Of a stretch of 48,022 nt of DNA, positions 17,245-26,400 are shown piece by piece; position 1 is the stretch's first letter; every line of letters begins with the position of its first letter. The DNA is from JAVEDQ01 sp035468175. Its GTDB lineage: Bacteria; Actinomycetota; Actinomycetes; Frankiales; Frankiaceae. The stretch is from the NCBI GenBank assembly GCA_035468175.1, contig DATITC010000120.1, forward strand, positions 1 to 48,022, read 5' to 3'. A program made the position numbers and the translations under genes. Below the pieces are notes generated by a model. That model was not told the origin of the DNA, did no database searches, and saw only the letters and a program-made list of their open reading frames with translations.

Positions 17245-18234
17245 ATGAAGTCACGCACCCTCGGCAAGCTATCCGGCCACCAACTGCAGGTCAGCGAGCT
17301 CGGCCTCGGCTGCATGGGCATGAGCGAGTTCTACGGCACCTCCGACGAGCAGGAATCGCTCGAGGTCATCCACGCCGCGCTGGACGCCGGCTGCACCTTC
17401 CTCGACACCGCGGACATGTACGGCCCCTTCACCAACGAGAAGTTGGTCGGCCGGGCGATCGAAGGCCGACGCGATGAGGTCACCCTCGCGACCAAGTTCG
17501 GCAACCAGCGCGGCGCGGACGGCTCCTTCCTCGGCGTGAACGGTCGGCCCGAGTACGTCCGGAAGAGCTGCGACGAGTCGCTGGCCCGGCTCGGTGTAGA
17601 CACGATCGACCTCTACTACCAGCACCGCGTTGACCCCAGCGTGCCGATCGAGGACACCATCGGCGCGATGGGGGAGCTGGTCACCGCGGGCAAGGTCCGC
17701 TTCCTCGGCATGTCCGAGGCGGCGCCGGAAACGCTCCGGCGCGCCGTCTCCGCGCATCCGATCACCGCCCTGCAGACCGAGTACAGCCTCTGGTCGCGGG
17801 ACCCCGAGGACGACATCCTGCCGACGGTCCGCGAACTCGGCATCGGCTTCGTCGCCTACAGCCCGCTGGGTCGTGGCTTCCTCACCGGTCGGTTCGCCAG
17901 CGTGGACGACCTGCCGGAGGGCGACTTCCGGCGTAACAACCCGCGGTTCCAGGGCGAGAACTTCCAGCGCAACCTCGACGTCGTCACCCAGGTGCACCAG
18001 ATCGCCGCGGAGAAGGGCTGTTCACCGAGCCAGCTGGCGCTCGCCTGGCTGCTGGCCCAGGGTGACGACATCGTCCCGATCCCGGGCACCAAGCAGAAGA
18101 AGTACCTTGCGGACAACCTCGGCGCGGTGGACGTCACGCTGACGCCCGATGACCTGCTCCGGATCGAGGCCGTCGCGCCGAAGGGCTTCTCGGCCGGCGA
18201 CCGCTACCCGGACATGAGCGGCGTCAACCGCTGA
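17245..18234 (+). CDS. Aldo/keto reductase
   Basis: NADPH-dependent reductase of the aldo/keto reductase superfamily, 329 residues, resembling the yeast YakC / IolS group. The beta/alpha barrel motifs are clear: GLGCMGMSEFYG near the N-terminus, the catalytic Asp and Tyr in FLDTADMYGP, Lys in LATKFGN and His in DLYYQHRVD. The C-terminal cofactor-binding segment IVPIPGTKQKKYLADN is also present. The ATG start at 17245 has GGGGAGG about 8 nt upstream. The substrate cannot be inferred. It appears to be a single-gene unit, bounded downstream by a long stem-loop. Confidence 0.92.
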   Translation: MKSRTLGKLSGHQLQVSELGLGCMGMSEFYGTSDEQESLEVIHAALDAGCTFLDTADMYGPFTNEKLVGRAIEGRRDEVTLATKFGNQRGADGSFLGVNGRPEYVRKSCDESLARLGVDTIDLYYQHRVDPSVPIEDTIGAMGELVTAGKVRFLGMSEAAPETLRRAVSAHPITALQTEYSLWSRDPEDDILPTVRELGIGFVAYSPLGRGFLTGRFASVDDLPEGDFRRNNPRFQGENFQRNLDVVTQVHQIAAEKGCSPSQLALAWLLAQGDDIVPIPGTKQKKYLADNLGAVDVTLTPDDLLRIEAVAPKGFSAGDRYPDMSGVNR

Positions 18235-18244
18235 CCAGCTCCGG

Positions 18245-18290
18245 ATCGTCAGCGCGAGCCGTGGGCAGGACCACGGCTCGTCCTGACGAT
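18245..18290. terminator. Long bidirectional stem-loop between convergent genes
   Basis: ATCGTCAG (18245-18252) pairs with CTGACGAT (18283-18290), and GAGCCGTGG (18256-18264) pairs with CCACGGCTC (18271-18279). The result is a 17-bp stem interrupted by one 3x3 internal loop and closed by a 6-nt loop. It lies between the reductase stop and the minus-strand gene ending at 18369, so it can serve both directions. Confidence 0.75.
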
Positions 18291-18368
18291 TCCGGCGGTC
18301 GGCTGGCGCGGCGGGCTGACGTCTCGCTGTGGCCGGCGTCTGTCTCTCAAATTCTTGGGGATTGCCGG

Positions 18369-19739
18369 CTACCGCGATCCAGGCCGCAGGCGGTAGGGAC
18401 GACGGAACAACTCCTCGAAACCGACGGTGTCCGGTGGGTCGCCCTCGAGCCACGCGTGGGCACGGAAGCCCTCCGCGGGAGCCCGCACCCCGATCACCAG
18501 GTCGCGCGGTTCTCCGTGCTCGCCCAGCCACGCCTGCCGCACCACGGCTGATTCGAGGCAGCTGGCATCGAGCCGACGCAGGACCGCGCCGACGGCGTGC
18601 TTCGCGGCGGACGTGCCCGCCCGCGGGGAGGCGGGCAACCGGAGGCCTTCCAGCCGTCCGGCCCGGAGCTGCCGCCGGGCTACTCGCGCGGCGAGCAGCG
18701 TCCATCCGGCGACGCGCCGCACGTCGGGGTCGCCAAGCCTGGTCCACGCCCGGCCCCGTGCTCCCCGGCCCTGTGCTGCCAGCCAGACGCGCAGAACCGC
18801 TGGCAGCCGACTTGCGAGCCGCAGCAGCCGAAACGGGTAGGCGAGGGCGAGACCGCAGAAGCCGCGAGTCGCCAGCGGGTCCGCCGCCCGGAGCACCGTC
18901 GGCGAGGGAACGAGCACGTCAAAGGCCAAAGCGGCGCGGCTCCGGCAGCCCCCCGCATCCGAGAGGGCGAACAGATGTCGGGCGCCCGTCCCCCGAAGCT
19001 CCTGGATCGGGGCGCCCTGCTCCAGAAAGACACTGTGCATCCGGTCGGCGGGCGGCAGAACGCTGGGCAGTCCCAGCCGGTCCGCGATCTCGATTCCTCC
19101 CGGGTCGAGACGGAGTCCGAGGGCGAGCCGAGTGACTGCCCCCACGAGCTGCGCGCGCTCTGCCGCGGCCCGCCACACCTGCTCGTCGAGGCGCTCGCAG
19201 GCCCTGGCCAGGTCACGGGCCGGTCGCCCGGCGGGACCGGCGGGTCCGGGCTCGCTCGCGTGCAGAGCGCTGATCAGGGCGATGCCGGCGGCGTCCGGGA
19301 TCAGCACCGACGCGTGCAGCAACGGCATCGATACTGCGTAGCTCCGCATGACGTCCCAGAACGCCGACCAGTTCGCCACCCCGTGGAAGCCCCGATGGAG
19401 ATCGACCGCCCCCGGGAGGTCACCCTCTCGTATCCAGGACTCCTCCACCAACCTGCCGGCCTCCCGCCGGCGCTGCCCTGCCTTCGGGTTGGCGAAGCCG
19501 CACCCGGCCAACGCGGTGCCGGCAGACGCGAAGTGGTCCGGCGCGACCAGCAGGTCGACGTCGGTGTAGGAGCGTTCGCCGGGGCTGTCCGCGTAAAGCC
19601 AGTACGCCATCGCCGGTCCCTTGAGCAGCACGGAGTCGACGTCGGCCGCACGCAGCGCCGTCACTGCATCCACGGCGGTGACGTCCAGCGCGAGTAGCCG
19701 CGCGACGCCGCGGACACCGGAGCTCGCCGCCCGGTTCAC
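18369..19739 (-). CDS. Nucleotidyltransferase fused to a lasso-peptide B2-type leader peptidase
   Basis: This is a 456-residue two-domain protein. The N-terminal part resembles the NTP_transf_5 nucleotidyltransferase family: LLKGPAMAYWLY, then Asp60-Val-Asp62 in SYTDVDLLV as the metal-binding DxD, then a helical region to about 320. Residues 337-456 match the transglutaminase-like B2 protein of lasso-peptide pathways (Transglut_core3): WTLLAARVARRQLRAG, the catalytic Cys394 in ASCLESAVV, LVIGVRAPAEGFRAHAWLE with His428, and a late Glu/Phe-rich end. B2 proteins cleave leader peptides. Both active sites look intact. GTG 19739 overlaps the end of the upstream HprK-like pseudogene by 4 bp, indicating a former operon. 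Kinase, nucleotidyltransferase and B2 genes are known neighbours in lasso clusters, but usually as separate proteins. No precursor peptide, PqqD-like B1 or cyclase is visible nearby. Confidence 0.75.
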   Translation of the reverse strand: MNRAASSGVRGVARLLALDVTAVDAVTALRAADVDSVLLKGPAMAYWLYADSPGERSYTDVDLLVAPDHFASAGTALAGCGFANPKAGQRRREAGRLVEESWIREGDLPGAVDLHRGFHGVANWSAFWDVMRSYAVSMPLLHASVLIPDAAGIALISALHASEPGPAGPAGRPARDLARACERLDEQVWRAAAERAQLVGAVTRLALGLRLDPGGIEIADRLGLPSVLPPADRMHSVFLEQGAPIQELRGTGARHLFALSDAGGCRSRAALAFDVLVPSPTVLRAADPLATRGFCGLALAYPFRLLRLASRLPAVLRVWLAAQGRGARGRAWTRLGDPDVRRVAGWTLLAARVARRQLRAGRLEGLRLPASPRAGTSAAKHAVGAVLRRLDASCLESAVVRQAWLGEHGEPRDLVIGVRAPAEGFRAHAWLEGDPPDTVGFEELFRRPYRLRPGSR

Positions 19740-20166
19740 CGGCCGGCCCCCGCCAGCTCGGGCAAGCCGTCGCGCAGGAGCTGGACGACTGCATCCAGGG
19801 CGGACCAGGCGAAGGCGACGTGCCCGTCAGTGACAAAGGCGTCGTCGCTCAGCACCGGCACGGCTCGGGCCGCCAACGCCGCCAGCAGGGTGCACTTGCC
19901 GGCCTGCCTGGCCCCGCGGATCGCCCACGCGCCACCGCCGAGGACGGCTGCCCCGGCGTGAAAGGTCCCCCGTCCCTCCCAGCGGTCGACGATGCCGGCC
20001 GCCGGACCGAAGTGGGGATCAACGCATCATCGTCAGCCAGGGGCGGACCGTTGAACGTCGCCCGCCTGCCCGCGCGATCGTGCTCCTGGTCGGGCAGCAA
20101 CAGGTCCTGAGCGACCAAGCCGGCAACACGCAGCCCGTAGACCACGCGCTGCGGACCGGTGCTCAC
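19736..20166 (-). pseudogene. HprK-like serine kinase relic of a lasso-type cluster
   Basis: Two reading frames must be joined. Frame A (GTG 20166 to about 20030) reads VVYGLRVAGLVAQDLLLP, the usual start of HprK-like kinases. Frame B (about 20030 to 19736) reads DPHFGPAAG..., then WEGRGTFHAGAAVLGGGAW, a P-loop-like GARQAGKCT and VPVLSDDAFVTDGH. The frame change lies near 20014-20033. The Walker A serine or threonine is replaced by Cys. The region after the Asp-Asp motif is far too short (about 155 residues in all against about 300), so there is also an internal deletion. A strong AAAGGAGG precedes the start. Its stop overlaps the GTG of the nucleotidyltransferase/B2 gene. Kinases of this type phosphorylate lasso peptides in Bacillus-type clusters; this copy is presumably inactive. 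Confidence 0.75.
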
Positions 20167-20201
20167 CTCCTTTGTGTCGGCCCCCGACGCGGGATCGTCA
20201 G

Positions 20202-20484
20202 TCACCTGAACCGATCGACGTCCTTTACGGCACCGCTTGTCGGCGGAGAGCGCGAGGGCGGCGTAGGCCTTGAGCGCGTTCGAGATTTTCCGCGCCCGCG
20301 GTGCCGCCGGCCGGTAGCCCGCCGCCTGCTGCTCCGCGAGCCCGCGACCCTTCAGGTAGGAGGTCGGGTAAGCATCTCCTGCATGCCGGGTCCGCCTCGC
20401 GGCCCCTCGTAGCGGATGACGACGACGTCGCCGGGCGTGATGCGGCCGCTCAGGATCGCCTCGCGGCGTCCTCCTGCGACGCGC
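20202..20484 (-). pseudogene. ilvD (dihydroxy-acid dehydratase) C-terminal relic
   Basis: Minus-strand translation gives IlvD C-terminal sequence in pieces. SQEDAAR is followed, after a frame change, by AILSGRITPGDVVVIRYEG and GGPGMQEMLT. After another frame change comes PTSYLKGRGL, then a jump to GYRPAAPRARKISNALKAYA and SADK, and after a third frame change GAVKDVDRFR and a TGA stop (20204-20202). The jump from PTSYLKGRGL to GYRP removes the ALITDGRFSGG region of the family. The upstream bulk of the gene is absent. IlvD makes branched-chain 2-keto acids; this copy cannot. It abuts the HprK-like relic on the same strand. Confidence 0.8.
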
Positions 20485-20491
20485 TCAGCTG

Positions 20492-20578
20492 ATGCCGTTG
20501 GACAACTACGGCTTCAGCCGCCGGTTCGGATGGCTCAACGACCGCTTCGGCGTCTCGTGGCAGCTGAACCTCGCGTAG
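20492..20578 (+). pseudogene. C-terminal relic of a VOC/PhnB-like protein
   Basis: A 28-residue open stretch (MPLDNYGFSRRFGWLNDRFG, then VSWQLNLA and TAG) matches the characteristic C-terminal end of PhnB-like members of the vicinal oxygen chelate superfamily. In those proteins a Tyr-x-Phe-Ser-x-x-Phe-Gly-Trp stretch is followed by a Gly-Val-Ser-Trp-Gln strand. No upstream domain is present. The codons and match are good, so it is a recent truncation. It lies back to back with the ilvD relic. Confidence 0.7.
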
Positions 20579-20647
20579 GACGCAACCAGCAGCCGACGCC
20601 GTTCGGCCGACAGAGCGGGGTGGGCCCGCCCGCGTACCGTTGATCCC

Positions 20648-22549
20648 ATGCCAGTCGAGTCGGTCTTCCCTCGCCTCGAGGCGCTGTTGCCGCAGGTCCG
20701 CAAGCCGGTGCAGTACGTCGGGGGCGAGCTGAACGCGCAGGTCAAGGACTGGGACAGCGCCGCCGTGCACTGGGCGCTGATGTACCCCGACGCCTACGAG
20801 GTCGGGTTGCCCAACCAGGGCCTGATGATTCTCTACGAGGTCCTGAACGAGCAGCCGGACGTGCTGGCCGAGCGCACCTACAGCATCTGGCCCGACCTCG
20901 AGGCGCTGATGCGCGAGCACGGCGTCCCGCAGTTCACGGTGGACGGGCACCGCCCGGTGGCCGCCTTCGACGTGCTCGGCGTCAGCTTCGCGACCGAGCT
21001 GGGCTACACCAACTTCCTCGTCGCGCTCGACCTGGCCGGCATCCCGCGCCGGGCCGCGGACCGCACGGACGAGCACCCGATCGTCGTCGCTGGCGGGCAC
21101 GCCGCGTTCAACCCGGAGCCGATCGCCGAGTTCATCGACGCCGCTGTCCTGGGTGACGGGGAGCAGGCCGTCCTGGCGATCACCGACTTGGTCCGCGCGC
21201 ACAAGGCCGAGGGACGAGCTGCGGTGCTGAACGCGATCGCTGCCAGCGGCGTCGCCTACGTCCCGAGCCGTTACGAGGTCGAATACCTGCCGGATGGCCG
21301 TATCCGCCGCGTCGTCCCGGTGACCCCGGACGTGCCGCACCGCGTCGCCAAGCACACCGTCATGGACCTCGACGAGTGGCCGTACCCGAAGCAGCCGCTG
21401 GTCCCGCTGGCCGAGTCGGTGCACGAGCGGATGAGCGTCGAGATCTTCCGCGGCTGCACCCGCGGCTGCCGCTTCTGCCAGGCCGGGATGATCACCCGCC
21501 CGGTGCGCGAACGCAGCATCACCGGCATCGGCGAGATGGTCGAGCGCGGGCTGCAGGCCACCGGGTACGAAGAGGTCGGGCTGCTCTCGCTCTCCTCCGC
21601 CGATCACAGCGAGATCGCCGAGGTGGCGAAGGGGCTGGCCGACCGGTACGAGGGGTCGCAGACCTCGCTCTCGCTGCCCAGCACCCGGGTCGACGCCTTC
21701 AACATCGATCTCGCGAACGAGCTGGCCCGCGGCGGTCGTCGCTCCGGCCTGACCTTCGCGCCCGAAGGCGGCTCGCAGCGTCTGCGTCAGGTCATCAACA
21801 AGATGGTCAGCGAAGAGGACCTCATCCGGACCGTCTCGACCGCCTACGCCAACGGCTGGTCTCAGGTGAAGCTCTACTTCATGGTCGGGCTCCCGACGGA
21901 GACCGACGAGGACGTCCTCCAGATCGCCCGGATGGCCAAGGAGGTCGTCCGCACCGGCCGCGAGGTCAGTGGGCGCCGGGACATCCGCTGCACCGTGTCG
22001 ATCGGCGGGTTCGTGCCGAAGCCGCACACCCCCTTCCAATGGGCGGCCCAGCTGTCCGCGGAGGACACCGACCGGCGGCTCCGGCTGCTGAAGGACGCGA
22101 TCGGCCGCGACAAGTCGATCGGCTTCCGGTACCACGACGGCAAGCCCGGGGTGGTCGAAGGCCTGCTCTCGCGCGGTGACCGCCGCGTCGGCGCGGTGAT
22201 CGAGGAGGTCGTCCGGCATGGTGGCCGCTTCGACGGCTGGAGCGAGCACTTCTCCTACGACCGGTGGATGGCGGCCGCCGAGGCGGTCGGCGTCGATGTC
22301 GACTGGTACACGACCCGCGAACGGGACGTCACCGAGGTGCTGCCTTGGGACCACTTGGACTCGGGGCTGGACAAGGAATGGCTCTGGGACGACTGGCAGG
22401 ACGCGCTGGCCGAGACCGAGGTCGACGACTGTCGGTGGAACCCCTGCTACGACTGCGGTGTGTGCCCGACGATGGGCACCGACATTCAGGTCGGCCCGAC
22501 CGGCAAGTCGCTGCTGCCGCTCAGCGTCGCCGCCACCGCCCCGGTCTGA
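20648..22549 (+). CDS. B12-binding/radical SAM protein, TIGR03960 type
   Basis: This 633-residue protein has an N-terminal cobalamin-binding-like region (LMYPDAYEVGLPNQGLMILYEVLN) and a radical SAM core with Cys270, Cys274 and Cys277 in CTRGCRFC. The core is followed by SLSSADHSEIA and TFAPEGGSQRLR segments typical of the family. It ends in a Cys-rich tail (CRWNPCYDCGVCPT) that could hold another cluster. The exact reaction is not established. The family is nearly always adjacent to a DUF2344 (TIGR03936) protein and rne in actinobacteria, which is the case here. This suggests an RNA or ribosome-linked modification, by inference. The ATG start is at 20648; the preceding TGATCCC region shows no strong ribosome binding site. 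Confidence 0.9.
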   Translation: MPVESVFPRLEALLPQVRKPVQYVGGELNAQVKDWDSAAVHWALMYPDAYEVGLPNQGLMILYEVLNEQPDVLAERTYSIWPDLEALMREHGVPQFTVDGHRPVAAFDVLGVSFATELGYTNFLVALDLAGIPRRAADRTDEHPIVVAGGHAAFNPEPIAEFIDAAVLGDGEQAVLAITDLVRAHKAEGRAAVLNAIAASGVAYVPSRYEVEYLPDGRIRRVVPVTPDVPHRVAKHTVMDLDEWPYPKQPLVPLAESVHERMSVEIFRGCTRGCRFCQAGMITRPVRERSITGIGEMVERGLQATGYEEVGLLSLSSADHSEIAEVAKGLADRYEGSQTSLSLPSTRVDAFNIDLANELARGGRRSGLTFAPEGGSQRLRQVINKMVSEEDLIRTVSTAYANGWSQVKLYFMVGLPTETDEDVLQIARMAKEVVRTGREVSGRRDIRCTVSIGGFVPKPHTPFQWAAQLSAEDTDRRLRLLKDAIGRDKSIGFRYHDGKPGVVEGLLSRGDRRVGAVIEEVVRHGGRFDGWSEHFSYDRWMAAAEAVGVDVDWYTTRERDVTEVLPWDHLDSGLDKEWLWDDWQDALAETEVDDCRWNPCYDCGVCPTMGTDIQVGPTGKSLLPLSVAATAPV

Positions 22550-22550
22550 C

Positions 22551-23339
22551 GTGGCGCGTTCAGCCCCGGACCTGACCGGCCGGCCCACCGAGATCGCCCA
22601 GCGACTGCGCATCCGCTACGCCAAGCGCGGGCGGCTGCGGTTCACCTCGCACCGCGATATCGCCCGAGCCTTCGAGCGGGCGTTGCGGCGGGCGGCGGTG
22701 CCGATGGCCTATTCGTCCGGCTTCACCGCCCACCCCAGGGTCTCCTGGGTCGGTGCGGCTCCGACCGGCGTCGCCAGCGAGGCCGAGTACCTCGAGATCG
22801 CGCTGGCCGAGGTCCGGGACCCGGAGCAGGTCCGCAAAAGCCTCGACACGGCGTTGCCGCCCGGTCTGGACGTGCTGGATTGCGTGCCCGCCGAGGGGGC
22901 GTCGCTGGCCGAGCGGATCGACGCCGGGGCCTGGCAGATCCGTTTGGACGGCGTCGGCCAGGCCGAGGCCGAGCGGGTGGTGGCGGCGTTTCTGGCGGCT
23001 CCGACCGCCCCCATCGAGAAGCTGACCAAGGGGGGCAAACGCACCGTCGACGTGCGGGCCGCGGTTGCTTCCATGGCTGTCGAGGACCTCGAGAATACCG
23101 ATAAGAATGTGTCGAGCGGAGGTGCTGACCACGTTTGTGCGATACTGACGCTTGTCGTACAGCAGACGACGCCCGCTGTACGACCCGACGACGTGATGGC
23201 TGCCTTTCGGATGGTGGCCGGTCTCGAGCCGCCGGTCCCTCCCGAGGTGACCCGGCTCGGCCAGGGCCGGTTGGCCGAAGATGGGTCGATATTTGACCCT
23301 CTGGCCCCTGTCCAGGAGAGCGCCAGGCCCGTTGGCTGA
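22551..23339 (+). CDS. TIGR03936 / DUF2344 family protein
   Basis: A 262-residue protein starting at GTG 22551, one base after the radical SAM stop codon. The conserved start RLRIRYAKRGRLRFTSHRDIARAFERALRRAAVPMAYSSGF is the signature of DUF2344. The domain is found fused to the radical SAM protein in some bacteria, supporting a shared pathway. The molecular function is unknown. It is rich in Arg and Lys near the N-terminus, consistent with RNA binding. It is followed by rne 98 bp downstream. Confidence 0.9.
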   Translation: MARSAPDLTGRPTEIAQRLRIRYAKRGRLRFTSHRDIARAFERALRRAAVPMAYSSGFTAHPRVSWVGAAPTGVASEAEYLEIALAEVRDPEQVRKSLDTALPPGLDVLDCVPAEGASLAERIDAGAWQIRLDGVGQAEAERVVAAFLAAPTAPIEKLTKGGKRTVDVRAAVASMAVEDLENTDKNVSSGGADHVCAILTLVVQQTTPAVRPDDVMAAFRMVAGLEPPVPPEVTRLGQGRLAEDGSIFDPLAPVQESARPVG

Positions 23340-23437
23340 CAGGCGTCGCAGACGCGTCGACGGAACCCCGTCGATGCCCGGAAGTTCCTGAGCGGCCGCG
23401 GTTTCATCCCGCGCCCGGGAGCCGAGAGGCGTACCCC

Positions 23438-26400
23438 TTGACCGAACCTGAGAACCAGAACAGCACCGACGCGACGGAGGAACGGACCGAGGCCGTTGCC
23501 CCGGACGCTCCTCCACCCGACGCAAGTCCGGATGCTCCGCCGCCCGACGCAAGCCCCGGCGCACCCCCGCGCGTCGCCGACCCCTTCGGCGGCACTCCGT
23601 TCCCTGAGCCCACAGCAGAGTTCCCGGAGCCCACGGCAGGACCGACGGGCGAGGGTCGGCCCCGCCGCCGCCGGGCCGCGTCCCGGCCGCCGGGTGCGGT
23701 GAGCGCGCCGTTTGGGCCTGTCGGTGCGGAACCCGCGAACGACCCCTCGACCCCCGACGACGAGGCGGGGCTCGCTCCCTCTGCCGTCACCGACGAAGCT
23801 GCCGGTACTGAGCGGCCCGCTCCCGTCGACGAGGTCACCGAAGACCTGACCGAGCAGCCCGCCACCGAACCGGCGACTCCAGAACCGACCGTGGCAGAGC
23901 TAGCGGAACCGGCCGTGACAGAGGCCGCGGAACCGGCGACTCCGGAACCGGCCGGGGAACCAAACGCCGAGGCTTCCGGTCCGCCCACCCGTCGCCGGGC
24001 CGCGCGTCGTGCCGCTGCTCCGCCGACCCTGACCTTCCAGGCCCCCGACCTCTCCGACCTGCCCCCGCGGCCGGCGCCCGTCGAGAAGCCGGCCGATGAG
24101 CCGGACGCGACCGATGACGACGCCGACGGTGGACGCCCAGGCGAGGACGACTCGGACGACGGCGGGCGGAGTCGCCGTCGTCGCCGCGGCCGGCGTGGCC
24201 GCGGCCGTCCGCGCGACGACGAGAACAATGACGAGGGCGGCGACGAGCCCGCCAGCGCTCCGGCCGCGTCCGAGCCGGCCGCCAGCGGCACCTCCAGCGG
24301 CGCCGGCACCGGGTCCGGCAGCGGGTCCGCCGAGGCCGAGGACACCTCGGACGGTGAGTCCGCCAGCGGCAGCAAGCGCCGTCGTCGACGCCGTCGCCGG
24401 GGGGAGGGCGAAGGCGGCAGCGAGGAGCCCGCCTCGACCGAGAGCAGCAGCTCGGCCGAAGACGAGATCAAGGGTGTCTCCGGGTCGACCCGGCTCGAGG
24501 CCAAGCGGCAGCGCCGCCGGGACAACCGGGACACCAGCCGTCGACGTGTCCCGATCGTCACCGAGGCCGAATACCTCGCCCGCCGCGAGGCGGTCGACCG
24601 CGTGATGATCGTCCGCAATGCGGGTGACCGGACGCAGATCGCGGTGATCGAGGACAACGTGCTCGTCGAGCACTACGTCACCCGGGCCAGCTCGAGCTCC
24701 TACGCCGGCAACGTCTACCTCGGCAAGGTGCAGAACGTCCTGCCGAGCATGGAGGCGGCTTTCGTCGACGTCGGCAAGGGTCGCAACGGCGTCCTCTACG
24801 CCGGCGAGGTCAACTACGACGCCAGTGGTCTCGAGGGGAAGCCCCGCAAGATCGAACAGGCGCTGAAGTCCGGTCAGTCGGTCGTCGTGCAGGTGACCAA
24901 GGACCCGATCGGACACAAGGGCGCCCGGCTCACCAGCCAGATCAGCCTTCCCGGCCGCTACATGGTCTACGTGCCCGAGGGCGGGAGCGCCGGCATCAGC
25001 CGCAAGCTCCCCGATACCGAGCGGGCCCGGCTCCGCAGCGTCCTGAAGAAGATCACGCCCGAGGACGCCGGCGTTATCGTGCGTACCGCGGCGGAAGGGG
25101 CCAGCGAAGAAGAACTGGCTCGGGACATTTCGCGCCTCGCGACCCAGTGGGAGCAGATCCAGAAGAAGGCGGCCAAGGCCAGCGCGCCGGCCCTGCTGTC
25201 GGCGGAGCCGGACCTCGTCGTCCGGGTCGTGCGCGACATCTTCAACGAGGACTTCCGCGAGCTCGTGGTCCAGGGCGAGCAGGAGTGGGAAACGATCCAG
25301 GCCTACGTCGACTCGGTGGCCCCCGACCTGCTGCCGCGGCTGCGCAAGCACATCGACTCCGAGGACGTCTTCGACACCCACCGGATCGACGAGCAGCTGC
25401 TCAAGGCGCTCGATCGCAAGGTCTACCTGCCCTCCGGCGGCTCGCTCGTCTTCGACCGCACCGAGGCGATGACCGTCGTCGACGTCAACACCGGGAAGTT
25501 CACCGGCAAGGGTGGCAACCTCGAGGAGACGGTCACCCGCAACAACCTCGAAGCCGCCGAAGAGCTGGTCCGCCAGCTCCGGCTGCGCGACATCGGCGGC
25601 ATCATCGTCACCGACTTCATCGACATGGTGCTGGAGAGCAACCGGGAGCTCGTCCTCCGCCGGCTCACCGAGTGCCTGGGTCGGGACCGGACGAAGCACC
25701 AGGTCGCCGAGGTCACCAGCCTTGGTCTGGTGCAGATGACCCGCAAGCGCGTCGGTCAGGGCCTGCTCGAGGCCTACAGCGAGCCGTGCCCCACCTGTAG
25801 CGGCAAGGGGGTGCAGATCGAGCTCCCGTCCGCGGGCGGCGGTCACAAGCACGCCGGCAAGCCGATCCCGCGTCCGCCGACGACCCGCCCGATCCTTCCG
25901 CCGGAGCCCAAGGGCAAAGGCAAGGACGACACAGCCGATTCAGCCGACACAGACGAGGCAGCCGATTCAGCCGCTGAGGCCGACGCCGCCCTCGACGGCG
26001 CCGCCGAGGGCGGCGTCGAGTCGACCGTGGACTTCTCCCCGTCCCGGCCGACCGGGGACGAGGTCGAGGTCGAGGCGGCTTCTGCCGAGGTCCCAGCCGA
26101 CCCCGCCATCGAAGCCGACTCGCCCGCGGCCCGGCAGGCAGCCCGCGCTGCGGCCGGCGCGGAGCTCGCCTCCGGCGACGAAAGCCAGGTTCGAACTGCT
26201 GACCCGGCTCCGGTCGCGGAGACCGCTCCGGCCCCCCGCGCCCGTCGATCGTCCCGACGGCGGGCGGCCCGTCCGGCGCCGACCACCGCCGTCGTCGAGG
26301 ATGCTCCTCCCGGCCCCGATGCCGGCCCCGATGCCGGCGCTGGTTCCGGTTCTGATTCTGGTTCCGCGACCGGCCCGGACTCCGCCGCCGAAGACGGCAC

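Noticed and set aside
19736..20166. Programmed ribosomal frameshift in the HprK-like gene
   Set aside because: There is no slippery heptamer with a downstream structure, and the protein also lacks its middle part and has a damaged P-loop, so decay is more likely.
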